Assembly (NCBI RefSeq): GCF_016808095.1
Contig: NC_068980.1
Coordinates: forward strand, 5,180,501 to 5,244,500
Length of the DNA stretch: 64,000 nt
Reading direction: 5' to 3'
Origin: Vigna angularis
Lineage: Eukaryota > Streptophyta > Magnoliopsida > Fabales > Fabaceae
Shown: positions 47,751 to 60,400 of the stretch, one piece after another
How the letters are laid out: the number at the start of each line of letters is the position of its first letter
Position numbering within the stretch: the stretch's first letter is position 1
Position numbers and translations under genes: made by a program
Notes under the pieces: generated by a model
Database searches by the model: none
What the model was told of the DNA's origin: nothing
Seen by the model: the letters and a program-made list of their open reading frames with translations, nothing else

Positions 47751-50700
47751 ACTATTTTAAATAAATAATACTTTAAATTAAAATAAGTATTAAATATTAA
47801 TAAATTAAATTGTTAAATGATTTTTTCTTTAATATTAAAATATCACTTTTTTTTAATATGCACGCACATTATATACTGTAATTTGGTGATGAATTTTATA
47901 TTTACAACTGACTTTCTCTGTTTGGATATTTAATCAATGTATTTAAAGTATCATTTTAAAAATCACTGTATTGAATAGCTACTAAAGCGAAAAGATTCTA
48001 AAAAACAAAAATATCAAAAAGAGAATTATGAAGTGATAAGATTTTAATAGTAACTTAATTGGGATAAGGTTTCCTATTAACACTGTGTAACTGATCTATC
48101 ACACATTTTCAATCATTATCTTCACAAAAGTATAAATTAATTGATGCCTAATTACACGATCATGAACTCCAAATCAAAGGTAAACGCCAATTTTTGGATC
48201 TTTCTTGTCATACAAATATGACAATTTATTTTAGTTTTTCTGAAACATATAATTGCAAGAAATATACCATTTGTTTACTAAGACTAATCTCTTTCAAAAG
48301 ATTTGAAGACACTTGAAGATTACTTGTCCTTTTCTAATCAGATTTTTTTTTTCCACATATAAGTGTGAGTTGGAGTTATTAATAATTTTCTTAAGGAATT
48401 CCACCATTAATTAAATCAACAACTTATTACACAATTTTATTCCCTGTCCAGAGCATGCACCTATTTAATGACAATTGAATTTATTGCAGAAGTGCTGTAT
48501 ATTGATTAACAAATATCTAAAAGTATTAAATATATTAGGATTGTTTTCATTTAATATATATGTTTTTTAGTTAATAGAAATTACAAAAATGTTAGTAATA
48601 TCATCACAACTAGTAGTTGAAGGCATTATATTAGCATTTTCTATAACAACTTTTATACAACTGAACCTAATTAGTATGTTGCATTATACTATCAAAGTAA
48701 ATTTGTATATTTATATAAACTATTAATATTATTACAAGACAAAAATTACGAGAATATAGATATTAATTAATTTAAAATTATAAACGGTAAGCACATATAT
48801 ACTTGTTTTTTTTTTAAATTATGTAATAGTTATTATATTAAGAAAACTGTGGTTTTATCTCTTCAATTATGGGAATTGAGTGCTTAATATATACATGCAT
48901 ACAAATTAAAGAATTTATTTGATCCAACCAACTTGCTTGATCTTTGAGCAACTAGAAATTAATTAGTAGATCCATAACATATAGCATGATCTTAAGATGT
49001 GGGTCAACGATACATGAACCAGATAATGAACTACTTTCGTACCTGCCAGCAAACAAATCCTCACACCAAATGGAAGATGGTAGCACACAAAACTAGCAAA
49101 TGATGTCAAATGGTGAAATTAGTATTTACAAAAAAAAATGTCATTAAAAATACTTAGTGACAAATTTTGATGAATAATTTTGTCAAATTAAAATAATATA
49201 CTTAAACTAAGCGTAATTTTAATTTTTAATATTATAATACATTTTTTACATTTTTTACTTGTTGAAGATAACATAGGCACATTTTTTTATTATATCGTCT
49301 TTATTTTGTACATGAACAAATAATATAAAGCTTTTTCTTATTCATACTCAAGCAATTGTAGTTTTCCTATTCATCAATAAGGACTCTTGATTTTACTTTT
49401 ACAGAAATTGTTTTTATTTTAGTCTTTAGCGTGAACTTGCGGACAGATAGTAAGATCCTAATGATAATTTGATTGTTCTTGTCATCTGCAAAGGGCCTTA
49501 GAGGGGGAAGATCTACTTACAGAAAACTCTTTGACACTGAAGTTAGTAAGAGAGTTAGATTTTTATATAAATTATGTGTATCAGTGTTTATGAGAGAATG
49601 TGTATTCTTCAAGTATATTTATAGGATCAACATAACCATAAATCTATATTCTTATTGGAATAATATTTAACAGTATGTAATAAATAGTAATAGAAGGATA
49701 AATATAACTAACATACTAAAATACCAAGATTTAGTTATAATATGCAAATATAGTCCAAATACGCATAGTTTTGCATTGTTCCACAATGAAGAAGCTTATG
49801 CCTGTTAGGTTGGATAGAAACAAAAATAATTTTAAAAATATTGTATTTGATGACGTTATTGAAGGATCAAAATTACCCCATCCTTTATAATGTATCCTTT
49901 ATTAGTGATATATCTCCAAAAAATATTCTTGGAATGCTAAGATAAATATAGTCAAATTTTGAAAATATCAAATACATAAAATATACTAAAATTAGAAACA
50001 AAAACTTTTATTTATATATTAATTTACATGTATAAAAAATAGTTAAAAAAGTTAAGGCCTGGTATAAGTCTTCTAGGCTCCGTTACTGGCCTTTATAATA
50101 TAGTTTACAATATAGTGATATTTGGATTGAAGACATTACTAGAAGTGAACTTTTTATTTTGTTTCTTTGTTGATAATATTAGTACTAGTAGTGTGTTATT
50201 TTTTTTTTTGGAATTAATTAGTAGAATATATTACACATTAACGAGTAGTATATTTCTCACCAACTAGTGGACCATGTCTTAGTAAAGACGATTAAGTCAA
50301 TGATTTGAGATCCACTTAATCAGTAACATAAAACTTTATTAAACCAATAGTGCTGGACCACTCCCCCATGAATGAAATGCTTCAACCTATTTACTAATTA
50401 TATCAAATCAATATACATGCTTAATTATCCCCTAAACGTTGTTGATTCCAAATCACACTGTTTTTTTTTCTTTTTTACCTTTTCACATCTTTTAAATTTT
50501 CATTTAAGATCACATTTTCATCTCTGATTTTTTTTTTTCTGGTGAATTAATGTACTTCATGTAATATAATGTATATATTGTGTTTACAATGCCTTCTTGA
50601 AATGTTTTGTCATTAAGGTATCTTTAATGCTATATTCTTGAAAGTCATCTCATATGAGGTATCTTTAATTTCTTTAGGCAGAGAATAATTAATTGTAATT

Positions 50701-52840
50701 AAATGGAGTGGAAACATATAAATATGAACATATATTTGAAATGTGAAATTTTTTGTTTGAATTTTTAAATCGTTTTGTAGTAAAAATTGATTTGGAGTTT
50801 TTCCTTGGTTATTAGTTCTTGATATCTATAAATGATACAAAATCTATCAACAATTTCAAAACACTCTAATTAGTTGTTAGAAATACCAGACTAAAAAATA
50901 TTTCCTAACCTGTATAATCCATCTAGAAATATATTATGGAACAAATCAATTTGCATAGAAATAAATCTAAAACATCCATTTAAATTTTCAAAAATGGCAT
51001 GACCTCATATATTATGAATCAATGTTACATTTCTGATATAAAAATATTATAAATTTCAACCAAAGCTTAAAATACCTAATATGGTAATAAAATAAATTAA
51101 TTGAATGGTATAAAAAGTTGACAGTTGGTAGAATACCCTTTTTTGACAGTAAGTATTTTTTTAATTTTTATTTTATTTTTTATCCATAAAAAACAGATTA
51201 GTTATTAACATTTAATTTTTAATAGATAAATAATATTGATCTTAAAATAATCTTGAAAAGCCTCTAATGTCAAAATTATGTCACAAACACTTGCCATTTA
51301 AAAAAGTTAATTAATATTTAAGTATAGAGTGAATAAAAAAACAATTTAATTTTATAGATAAAAAAACAAATAAATCATGGTTACAAAAATTAAAATTTTT
51401 CTCTAAAGGCAAATTGAAGCCTATGTATTATTACTATATATTAATTATAATTATCTACATTAACATATAGCTTATTTTTTATTAAATAAAAGATTAGAGG
51501 AAAGGAATATATTTAATAATTAAGTTCTTTTAACACATGTCTGACCTTTTTAAAAAAAAAAAAATGCTTACAAGCGCCTTAACCGGTACAAATTGCAGAA
51601 AAAACAAAGACAAATAAAATCAAAGAAGCTCGTAGTATTACACAATGTAACATATTTTTTTTTGTTAGGCACGAATATTTATTAATAAAGTATTCTTTAG
51701 AAACCATATTATATCGTGATTTAACCAGCTTTCGAAGCTCTCATTCTGCATGAAATCACATTAACATTTTTGGTTTTGCCATAAATGATGGTTATTATGA
51801 TGACAGATTAGCTGCAACATCAACTCTTGAACGTTACTTTAAGCAGAAGATTAAGCTTTTTATAATAAGCTAAAATTTTACATTGAAAAAGAAAAAAGAT
51901 TAAATGTTTAAATTTAATTTAATTATAAAATAAATTTATCAAAAAAAATTTATTTGTGTAAAAAAACAAAATTAAATCTACTTCAATCTCACACCATTTG
52001 TATGATGATGTTTGCAACAATAATTATTTATATTATAATTTAATTTAATTTTTAATCTAGAATTAGAGAGCTTTAATGAGAAGATTGAGTATAAATGAGG
52101 AATTTAATAAAAGTAGGAACCGTCCTACAGTGGTTATGTGATAGAGTTGTATGTTACATATACCCTCCTTAGTCCATGCTTCTTACCCGAATCCTATACT
52201 TAATCACATGCTACTTATGTCCTTTTCTTTTCTTCTTCCACTGCTAATTATAATATACATCAGTGTTTGCTTCAAAGCCACCACCATCTTCCATCTCTGC
52301 TTTAACATAAACATTTTACAAAAACAAATAATCATACATTAAATTTATCAAACAATATTTTTAATAATGTTATAAGATAATCAGTGCTAATATTCTTTCT
52401 TCAAAATAAAAGGCATTTAACAAATTGACATGCTCCTTCTCATTAAATTCGAACATTAACTGCAAAATGCAAAGCATGTTTAATCATTGATGAATCATAC
52501 GCATGCAGAGTCTGTGTGTGAAAACAGTGTGCTGTTCTGGAGCACAAACTGGCGAGAAAATATAATATTCTTTCGTAAAAAGTACTTCCACCATACACAG
52601 CAATAAATAAAAGAAAAGAAAACATTAATTGCAGCAGTTAAACAAGGCAAAAAAAAAGTATGGTCATGATTGAAGCGTGCTTCCACACGCTGTTAAAGAC
52701 GCGTGACCAAACACAAGAACTTTTCTTGTTTCCAACACTTCCAAGGTTAGAAAAGCAAGGAAGATTTTGGGTGGCTGACTATTTGGAGTAGCTACTGTAA
52801 CATATTATCATAACATAACAAACCCTCTTCTTGCCCATTC
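47747..52840. other. AT-rich gene-poor region upstream of ZAT5
   Basis: Five kilobases with no recognisable gene. One segment, about 49430-49670, is less AT-rich and contains purine-rich GGGGGAAGATC and a TTTATAGG motif, in the manner of a legume LTR. I cannot define its ends, so it is only a possible retroelement scrap. Its 65-codon frame (49473-49670) has no domain. Confidence 0.45.
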
Positions 52841-52904
52841 ACTACCAATATTTATAAATATAAATATATATATAAATATAAATATATAAATATATATATA
52901 TATA

Positions 52905-52914
52905 TATATAAAAG
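52905..52914 (+). promoter_or_regulatory. Probable TATA box of the ZAT5-like gene
   Basis: TATATAAAAG ends a TA-rich stretch (52845-52910) and is followed by a pyrimidine-rich leader containing CACACACTCCTCC. It lies 157 bp before the ATG at 53071, a usual plant spacing. Confidence 0.55.
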
Positions 52915-53070
52915 CTGTTCACACACTCCTCCTCCATATAAATTCTACATGTCTCTGTGTCTCTTTCTCTCCACTACTACTGCATCTCTTATTGCAAAGC
53001 CAAAAACCTCTGTGCTGTTCATAGAGCTCACTGTTTGATTGTCTTTGTTTAGTACCATATAGGATATCTA

Positions 53071-53988
53071 ATGTTGTCAGAAATATCAGACATGGAAGGC
53101 ATGGCCATGGAGGAGCTTGTCTCATGCAACAACGATCCCACCAACATAGCCAAAGGGAAGCGAACAAAGCGACGCCTGAGGCCTTTGTCACCTTGTGTTG
53201 TCACCGCCGTTACTGCCACGGCCGCCGCCATGACATCAAGCTGTTCGAGTGCTTCTGGCGGCGGCGGTGGGTCGTTTTCGTCTATCACCTTGGAGGAGGA
53301 AGAGGAAGACATGGCAAACTGTTTGATTCTCCTGGCACAGGGAAGAGGAGGAAGCGATCCTCTTCATCACAAGGACTTATGTGATGATGTGAAGACGGAG
53401 AAGGGTGGCAGCAAAATTGAATTTTATGTTTACGAGTGCAAAACATGCAACAGAACATTCCCTTCTTTTCAAGCACTCGGTGGCCACAGAGCGAGTCACA
53501 AGAAGCCCAAGGTTGAGGAAAAGAAATCCCCACCACCGTCGTTGCCACCGCCACCGTCTTCGTCCTCGCAACTATTTAATTTTGAAGAAACGAAACCGAA
53601 TCACATGAAGATTAGCCCTTCCGTTTCGCTTCAATTAGGGTGTGGAAACAATAGGGGTGGCTTAAATTTCCATGGGAACAAGTCCAAGATTCACGAGTGT
53701 TCCATTTGTGGGTCAGAATTCACATCAGGACAAGCATTGGGTGGCCACATGAGGAGGCACAGGTCATCTAACAACAATAATACTAATAATATCAATACTG
53801 TTGTTGTTCAGACGACAACAACAACTTCTGACGGTGCCGTTGAAGTTAAGCCTCGGAGTGTTCTACAATTGGATCTCAACCTGCCGGCGCCGGAGGACGA
53901 TCTCCGGGACTCGAAGTTTCAGTTTTCGGGGAATCAGAATTCCATGATGCTGTCGGCTGCTCCGGCTTTGGTGGGATGCCATTATTAG
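53071..53988 (+). CDS. ZAT5: C2H2 zinc-finger repressor, ZAT5-like, two QALGGH fingers plus EAR motif
   Basis: Single-exon gene of 305 aa, as usual for the plant C1-2i C2H2 family. The N-terminal basic box KGKRTKRRLRP (about residues 28-38) is the likely nuclear signal. Finger 1 has C123, C126, H139 and H143 with FQALGGH; finger 2 has C210, C213, H226 and H230 with GQALGGH. The C-terminal LDLNLP (267-272) is the DLN/EAR repression motif that recruits TOPLESS co-repressors. Members act as nuclear repressors in stress and growth responses. Ser, Gly, Pro and Asn runs link the domains. ATG at 53071 is used; the Met at codon 8 (53092) is an alternative. No intron or disruption is seen. The ZAT5 assignment rests on layout and on its position next to CSD2, as recalled for Arabidopsis. 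Confidence 0.93.
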   Translation: MLSEISDMEGMAMEELVSCNNDPTNIAKGKRTKRRLRPLSPCVVTAVTATAAAMTSSCSSASGGGGGSFSSITLEEEEEDMANCLILLAQGRGGSDPLHHKDLCDDVKTEKGGSKIEFYVYECKTCNRTFPSFQALGGHRASHKKPKVEEKKSPPPSLPPPPSSSSQLFNFEETKPNHMKISPSVSLQLGCGNNRGGLNFHGNKSKIHECSICGSEFTSGQALGGHMRRHRSSNNNNTNNINTVVVQTTTTTSDGAVEVKPRSVLQLDLNLPAPEDDLRDSKFQFSGNQNSMMLSAAPALVGCHY

Positions 53989-56900
53989 AAGCCAGAGTGG
54001 GAATTGGACGGAGAGGGGGAGAAAAGTTATATTATTTGATCAATGATCATTGTGAATTATTAGCTCTATTTTAATTTACAATTATTCTTAATTATCGATT
54101 CTTTGGATTATTTTTTCCTTTTATTAATAATTTCCCATTTGGATTATCTACTCGTTCAAGTTTTGGAATACTTTGAGTAAGTAAGTGGTTAGTGTTGATG
54201 GTTGCCTTTCATTCACGAAAAGTGATATCGAGTCATAGAGCATCTTCATTTTCCCTTTTTTTTTTCCTCTCTCTTTATTAATTTTAATGTATCTTATTAT
54301 AGTTTGGATGTTTCTTAGTAATGAATCATAAGAATTAGAGTAGAAGATGATGGATCAGTGGAATGGATTGGCATGGCCAGAGAGTTTGATTGCATCATAT
54401 CCACAACCAAAAGTCATGGGATAGGCTTCCTCTGTTTGCCTTTTTATCTATATCATTATCACTTCAATAATACTTAAACAATTTCTCTTTCAGTCTCTGT
54501 CTTTCTCACTTCTCCTCACTTACTCTAGCTACCACACTCATTTCTCCTCTTAAGGGGTGATTACCAAATTAAAATAACAATGTCTCAACCATTTCACTAA
54601 TCCAGTTTACCAACCGTTTAGTTCTTGGTAAATTTGATATTTTGATGAGAAAAAAAATAAAGAATAAAAGTTGGGTGGGTATGTAGGTTTGTGGTGTGAT
54701 TATGTAATGGAAGTTCCGCCCATACAAAAGTTGATGCTCCCAAGAAAGATACTGGTGAGTCTGAGACCACAAAGAAACGTTTGATTAGGAGGTATAGTAG
54801 AGTGTGGTCCAGTGTTTGGACCCATCAACCATACTCTCTATCTGTCTTTCTAGTATGTAGTTACAAAGTAGAGGGTTATTATTTATGCAGTTCACAGAAG
54901 GGAGATGAGAAAAGGACATGAGAAAGAAATGACAACATTGTTATTTTTTCTCTTCCATGAAAAATAACAACATAAATGTTTTTAGTAACGTGTCTTAGGG
55001 TGAGAGAAGGGCATAAATGTCGACACGTATTATAGGGTGAGAAAGAGAGAGAGAGAGAGATGGAAGAGTTTTGAAGTGACTTACAGTGGCCACTTATCTA
55101 AAGTTAGTTATGTGCACGTTTTGGTGAATGCTGGTAAGCGAAGCATGTGGACACATACGTTGCGTGAGGTGTCTGAATGCATAAGAAATCAGAAAAAGAG
55201 AAGTAAGTGATCACTCATTGACATTAGCACATGTAGGTTGGGAACTTCCTTCCATTACATTTTTTTTTATTTATATTTATATATTCTCCTTGCTCTAATT
55301 CTTATTAATTATAATATTTCATTGCTTTGCTTCTTTTGTTAATTAGGCCCATCCTAATTTCTGCTTCGATCACTAACTTCTCATCAACTTCGCCATAATA
55401 TGTGGACGCGCAATATCATGTTTTATACACTTTATTTTTCAATTCAAAAAACATAAACAAATGTAAGATCAACCACAACATAAGTTATATGTTTTGGTCT
55501 TACCATTCCTCAGTTTCCAGTCACGGCCAGACAGTGGTATCATGAGATGTCCATGTCCTTTTCTGTGAAAAAAAAAAGAAAAAGAAAAAGAAAAGGAGGA
55601 ACAACGAGTATTTTAAGTTCTATTATTTTAATATTTCCACGTTATTTGTAATTTTGTATGACATCATTTTCACACAATTTTTCCTTTTGGATAATACAAC
55701 ACACCCACACCACACCACATAAATGACATGTGTTCTTACAAACACATTGAAAGTTTTCACTTGGGTAAAATTAGAGCGTTTCCCTTTATCCCTTTGAATT
55801 TCACGTTATTGTTAATATAGTAATTCATGGGTTCAACGGTAGTAAAAATTTATACTACTTTTAACTCAAAACTTTAAAAATAATTATTAATGTTAACTTA
55901 AAACTTTAAAATAATTATTAATGTTTACTTCTTCTTACTTCTAAGTATGTTGTATTTGTGATGATAAATACTTAACAATATGTGTATATAAATCCATGTG
56001 TATTTCATATTTGATCCGATGTGAGACTTTGTTTGTATCCAACATTCATCAACTTAGACTCGTAATTGTATTCCAATATTTTACAGTGAACAAGAATTTT
56101 CCAATCTTAAAGATGTTTGCCGTGACTTGTGATCTCAGGAGTTGAATAGCTGTGATTGAATAGTTTGGAATTATGTGAGTTGTGTAGGAAAATACTCAAC
56201 CAAACTGAAGAATGGAGTAATTTGAAGTTGTTATGGTTTTTGCTTCTAGGTATGTATTTTGTAGTAGAATCGGTTCACTCTTTCTAGGGATAGAAACAAA
56301 AAACTTCAAATGCATGAATTGTGGTTTTCTGTGTCCTTATTGTCCCTACTACACTATAGCCCATCACCAAAAAATCGGGCACCCTTCACTTCTATTTGTG
56401 TTATTGGTGTTAAACAAATTTCCATTAGCTTCTCTTACTTAATCATGAATTAGTACTGATCCAACATGATTAGGTTCAAATTACCAGAACCAAACCATGA
56501 TCTTTATAGTTTATTATTACTAATTGTGTTTGGTATGCAGCCAGGGAACAATAAATGTGGATTTAAGTCTTCCTTTTTTAGATTAATTTAGTGGTAGTTC
56601 TTACTTTGGTGTGGTATGTGGCTACCTAAGATCTACCTCACTGGTTTGGGTTTAGTTGGCTTAATTTCCATGGCTACAAATTCTTCACACTCTGAAACAA
56701 TTAAGAGTAGATATTTTAACATTGTTTTAGAATCTGGGGGTATAAAAAATCAAAGACACGTGCATGTGTGTAGTAGAAAAATAATAGAAATATATACACT
56801 TTTTATATATAATTTTTTAAATACTTTTTTATTTACTAAAATTTATTAAAAATTATAAAATGTACATTCTGAGTCAATATATAAATTTTGTTGAGTGTGT

Positions 56901-57540
56901 GTTTCATGTTATGTATGTTTGAGTTAAACGAAGGATCAAGAAAATTGAAACCTTTGAGATGATTGTTGTGAAGCTGCCCTACATTTTGTTCTAATTTTTA
57001 TTTCTATGTTTTCTAAAATCTTCTTTCTTTTTTTTCTCTCTCTGATTAATTGAATTAAAATTATTACCTTATTTTTTTATAATGTCAATATAAAACAAAT
57101 ACATATTGTCTAACGTTAGAGATTATTCTACGTGGCTTTTAATGACACGACATTGATGAGAAATAAAAGTAAAGATTCAGATATTTATAGTCCTTGTAAT
57201 TTATATTTTTATAGACCACGTAAAATTATTTGACTTAGTTTATATTCTTCGAAATATTTGAAGTTTATTTTCGTTTTTTCTTTGTGTGAAAGAAATTCCA
57301 TTGGATGATGTCATGAGAAAGAGTATTGTGTGAGCATGTTGTCATTGTTGTAAACATTTAATGTATTCATATATTAAAATGATCAAAATAATTTGAGGGC
57401 TTGAAGAACAAAAGTAGCCAAATTGATCATAACATCTAAAAGAAATTTTATTGGGAACAGAAAAATAAAAATACTTAAATTTTAAAGAATAGAAAACATA
57501 TATAAAATTACATTACCAATGCTTAATTAAAACTAAAATA
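53989..57540. other. Intergenic region after the ZAT5-like gene
   Basis: This includes the 3' end of the zinc-finger gene, then AT-rich DNA. A direct repeat of about 34 bp (TTAACTYAAAACTTTAAAA type) occurs twice at about 55859-55926, and a GA-tract lies at 55041-55061. No gene is recognised. Confidence 0.55.
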
Positions 57541-57542
57541 AT

Positions 57543-57549
57543 AAAAAAA
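57543..57549 (-). terminator. Pol III terminator of tRNA-Val
   Basis: Seven consecutive T residues on the minus strand start seven bases beyond the tRNA 3' end, the standard RNA polymerase III stop signal. Confidence 0.85.
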
Positions 57550-57555
57550 GTAATG

Positions 57556-57628
57556 TGTTACTGCCCAGGATCGAACTGGGGACCTTCAGTGTGTAAGACT
57601 GACGTGATAACCACTACACCACAGCAAC
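57556..57628 (-). tRNA. tRNA-Val, anticodon UAC
   Basis: A 73-nt cloverleaf. The acceptor stem GTTGCTG pairs with CAGTAAC (one G-U), with discriminator A. The D-arm/A-box TGGTGTAGTGG is followed by an anticodon arm CAGT-CTTACAC-ACTG with TAC at the centre. The T-arm/B-box is AGTTCGATCCT within a CCCAG/CTGGG stem. There is no intron. A T7 terminator follows. It looks functional and stands alone. Confidence 0.95.
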
Positions 57629-60400
57629 AATTTTTACTAAGTCAATTCTTAAAATTAATATATCCTGTAATTAAATAACAAACCCTTAAAATAGTGAAAA
57701 ATGAAATAATTTTAAAACAATTATTTAATATAATGATAATAAATAAAAATGTGCTCGTAATTTTTATCCAAATATATGTATTCTATTCTGGGAAATATTT
57801 TCATTTGATTATAATTACCTTTCTTGTTAAGTCATTTTTTTCTTGAAGAAAACCATTGATATTAGCCTAAAGAGAAAAATGTTACTTGTTTCCATGTGTG
57901 TTGGGAATTAAATAAAGTAGCCACATAGTCTACATCATAGTATCTTTTTTTCTTTTAACTTTGGACACATTTTTTTCTCCAACCTCAACCATCTTCTACT
58001 ATCCCTATAATAAAAATACCAAATTGCCGTAGTATAACACTTTTATATTTAATTTAAAACTATGTTTTGAATTGCATATCTCGGAAAAGAATATGTTTTG
58101 AACTATTCAAAATTTAGATTATAATTATGGATAACATAATTTAAAATTATTTAGCTACATGTAACACAGCAGTTAGTTTGGGATTTTAGTCAGTATTTCT
58201 ATCCTAACTTTCTCATGTTCTTCTTATTTTGTGTTGAAAGTATTTTTTATTTATAAAACGATTTCTTTTTTGTTGTATATTTGTATACTAGGGAAGTTAT
58301 TTTCTTTGAAATAAAGGAGAAGTTAAGGACAGTGGGTGGAAGAAAATAGAAATAAAAGGGATTAAACGGGAGGAGGGAAGATGCAGAGAAAGTGAAGTCT
58401 GTGGAAGAAGAGAAAGAGAGAAGGGTGCGAAAAGAAAAAAATAAGGAGTTTAATAGAGAGTTATAAATAACAAAGCCCACTTTAGGAGTTTAAAAGAGAA
58501 AGTATGATATGCGTGAGGCATGACCTATTGTGAAAATCAACTTTGGAACATAGAACTGATGTTATATCATAATAATTCTATTTACTATGTTTTTTCAAAG
58601 TTCAATAAAATTGGAAGTATATTTTTCCTAAAGCATGATCCTTCCTTGGATCGGTTATACAATTTTTACTATCAATGACGTTTTGATTAAATTTGAGTCC
58701 GTAAAATCTCAACAAAGATTGAGTGAGAGAATGACGATTTCAATTAAAATCGATATAATGATATCTTTGATGAAATTTGAGTTCATGATATATCTCAAGT
58801 TGATATTGTTAAGTTTTTAAAAATATTAAATATAAATATATTTAATTAATTATGATTAATTGAGAATGTATTAAATTTAAAAACTAGTTTATGTTAACCA
58901 TTTATAAAAGTAAATGAATGGAATAAATTTACTTGTTGGTAAACCAGATGAATGAAGGCTAAGACAAAATCTACCCTTTTGTCACCTTCACTTATAATCC
59001 ATTAAAATTTATAAAATCATTTTTATCAAGTTTTAAAAATGAGATTTTTAAAACCACCCAAAAAAATAATTAATTCGTTTATTACACTTAGAAATAATTT
59101 TAAAAATTATTTTTACAACCCCTATATATATACACATGCATGCAGAAATGCTAAAATTATATATTTTAACTAGAAATCTACTTTTATAGTAATATTAACG
59201 AGGAATGAAGATGGAATGGACTGATGTGAATAATTAGAAGTGGTGGATGGCAAGGCTGCATGAGTTTTGACTGTTTAGCAATGGCTTCGGTTTAGGTCAT
59301 TTGCTTCTTGCATTTTCCAAGCATGCATGACGCTATTTGACATGTCTTAATTTTGAACAAGATTCTCCATATGAACACTTCAAACTTTGGAATAGGTTGA
59401 CCAGATAAACCTAAACCAAAATCAAACAAATGTCTGCAAGTCAAAATAATATTAAATATATTTTCAATCCACCTAACATGTGTGTTTCTATTTTTGTGAC
59501 TGCAACCATTTCAGATACCATTGGTATTTGCAAAAACACTTTCTGACACTGTTCAAAACTCTTTCAAGTTTCAGAAGTGAATATAAAGAAAAAGAAAAAA
59601 GAAAGTTATGAAACATGAAATTGATTTCAGCGTATATATGTATATAAGTATATTATATTATTTTTTTCTTACTCAATCTGTCTAAATGGATTGATTGAAA
59701 CTACAGTGCCTGAGCTACTTCGACTCCTTCATAGTTTTAGTTTTGTTTCCAAGTCTGTCTCAGATTCATCTGGTTTTTTTCGGAATCAATACATATGTTC
59801 TTGGTAAATTTCCTTTTCATAGGATGGTCAAGTGTTTCTACGTTACGATCAATACTTCAAAGACAATAAAGAAAACCACATAGTACTGTTATTATAAGGA
59901 GAAAAAATGTTGCAAACAATTTATTACAAAAGCAAAAACAATATTTGTTTGTTCCAAAAGAAGGGGTGAGGACAGATAGAAGCATGATAGGTTTATAGAT
60001 CTAAGCAACCTATAGCTATAGCTATATAATATTATAAAAATTGATCAACATGTTAAAAACGTATTGCCGGGAAGTCCAATAAAGTTATACCCCATTGGTG
60101 TGTGTCTGTCACTTGCAATTTCTTTTCAATTTCGAATGAACAATGACCCCACCCTCAGATAGGGTTCATGCAAGGGAGGTCGTAAGTGGGGAAGAACTTC
60201 TGAGTTTTATCTCTCAGTTGACTTCTCTCTCTCCTATTACCATCACACATAATATATCATAATATATCATACTATGTCTTGCTTCTCAAACATTATGCTT
60301 TGAATATTTATATCAACAAACGAACTCAGAACCAATCTTTATTATATCTTGCTAGCTAGCTAGCTACCACTGTTGGAAGAACAAGGTAATTGATCAAGCA
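57629..60400. other. Region upstream of the STOP-like gene
   Basis: AT-rich without a recognisable gene. Near the gene there is a TTTATATC motif (60306-60313) that could serve as TATA box, and a (GCTA)n tract at about 60350-60365 in the leader. Confidence 0.5.
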
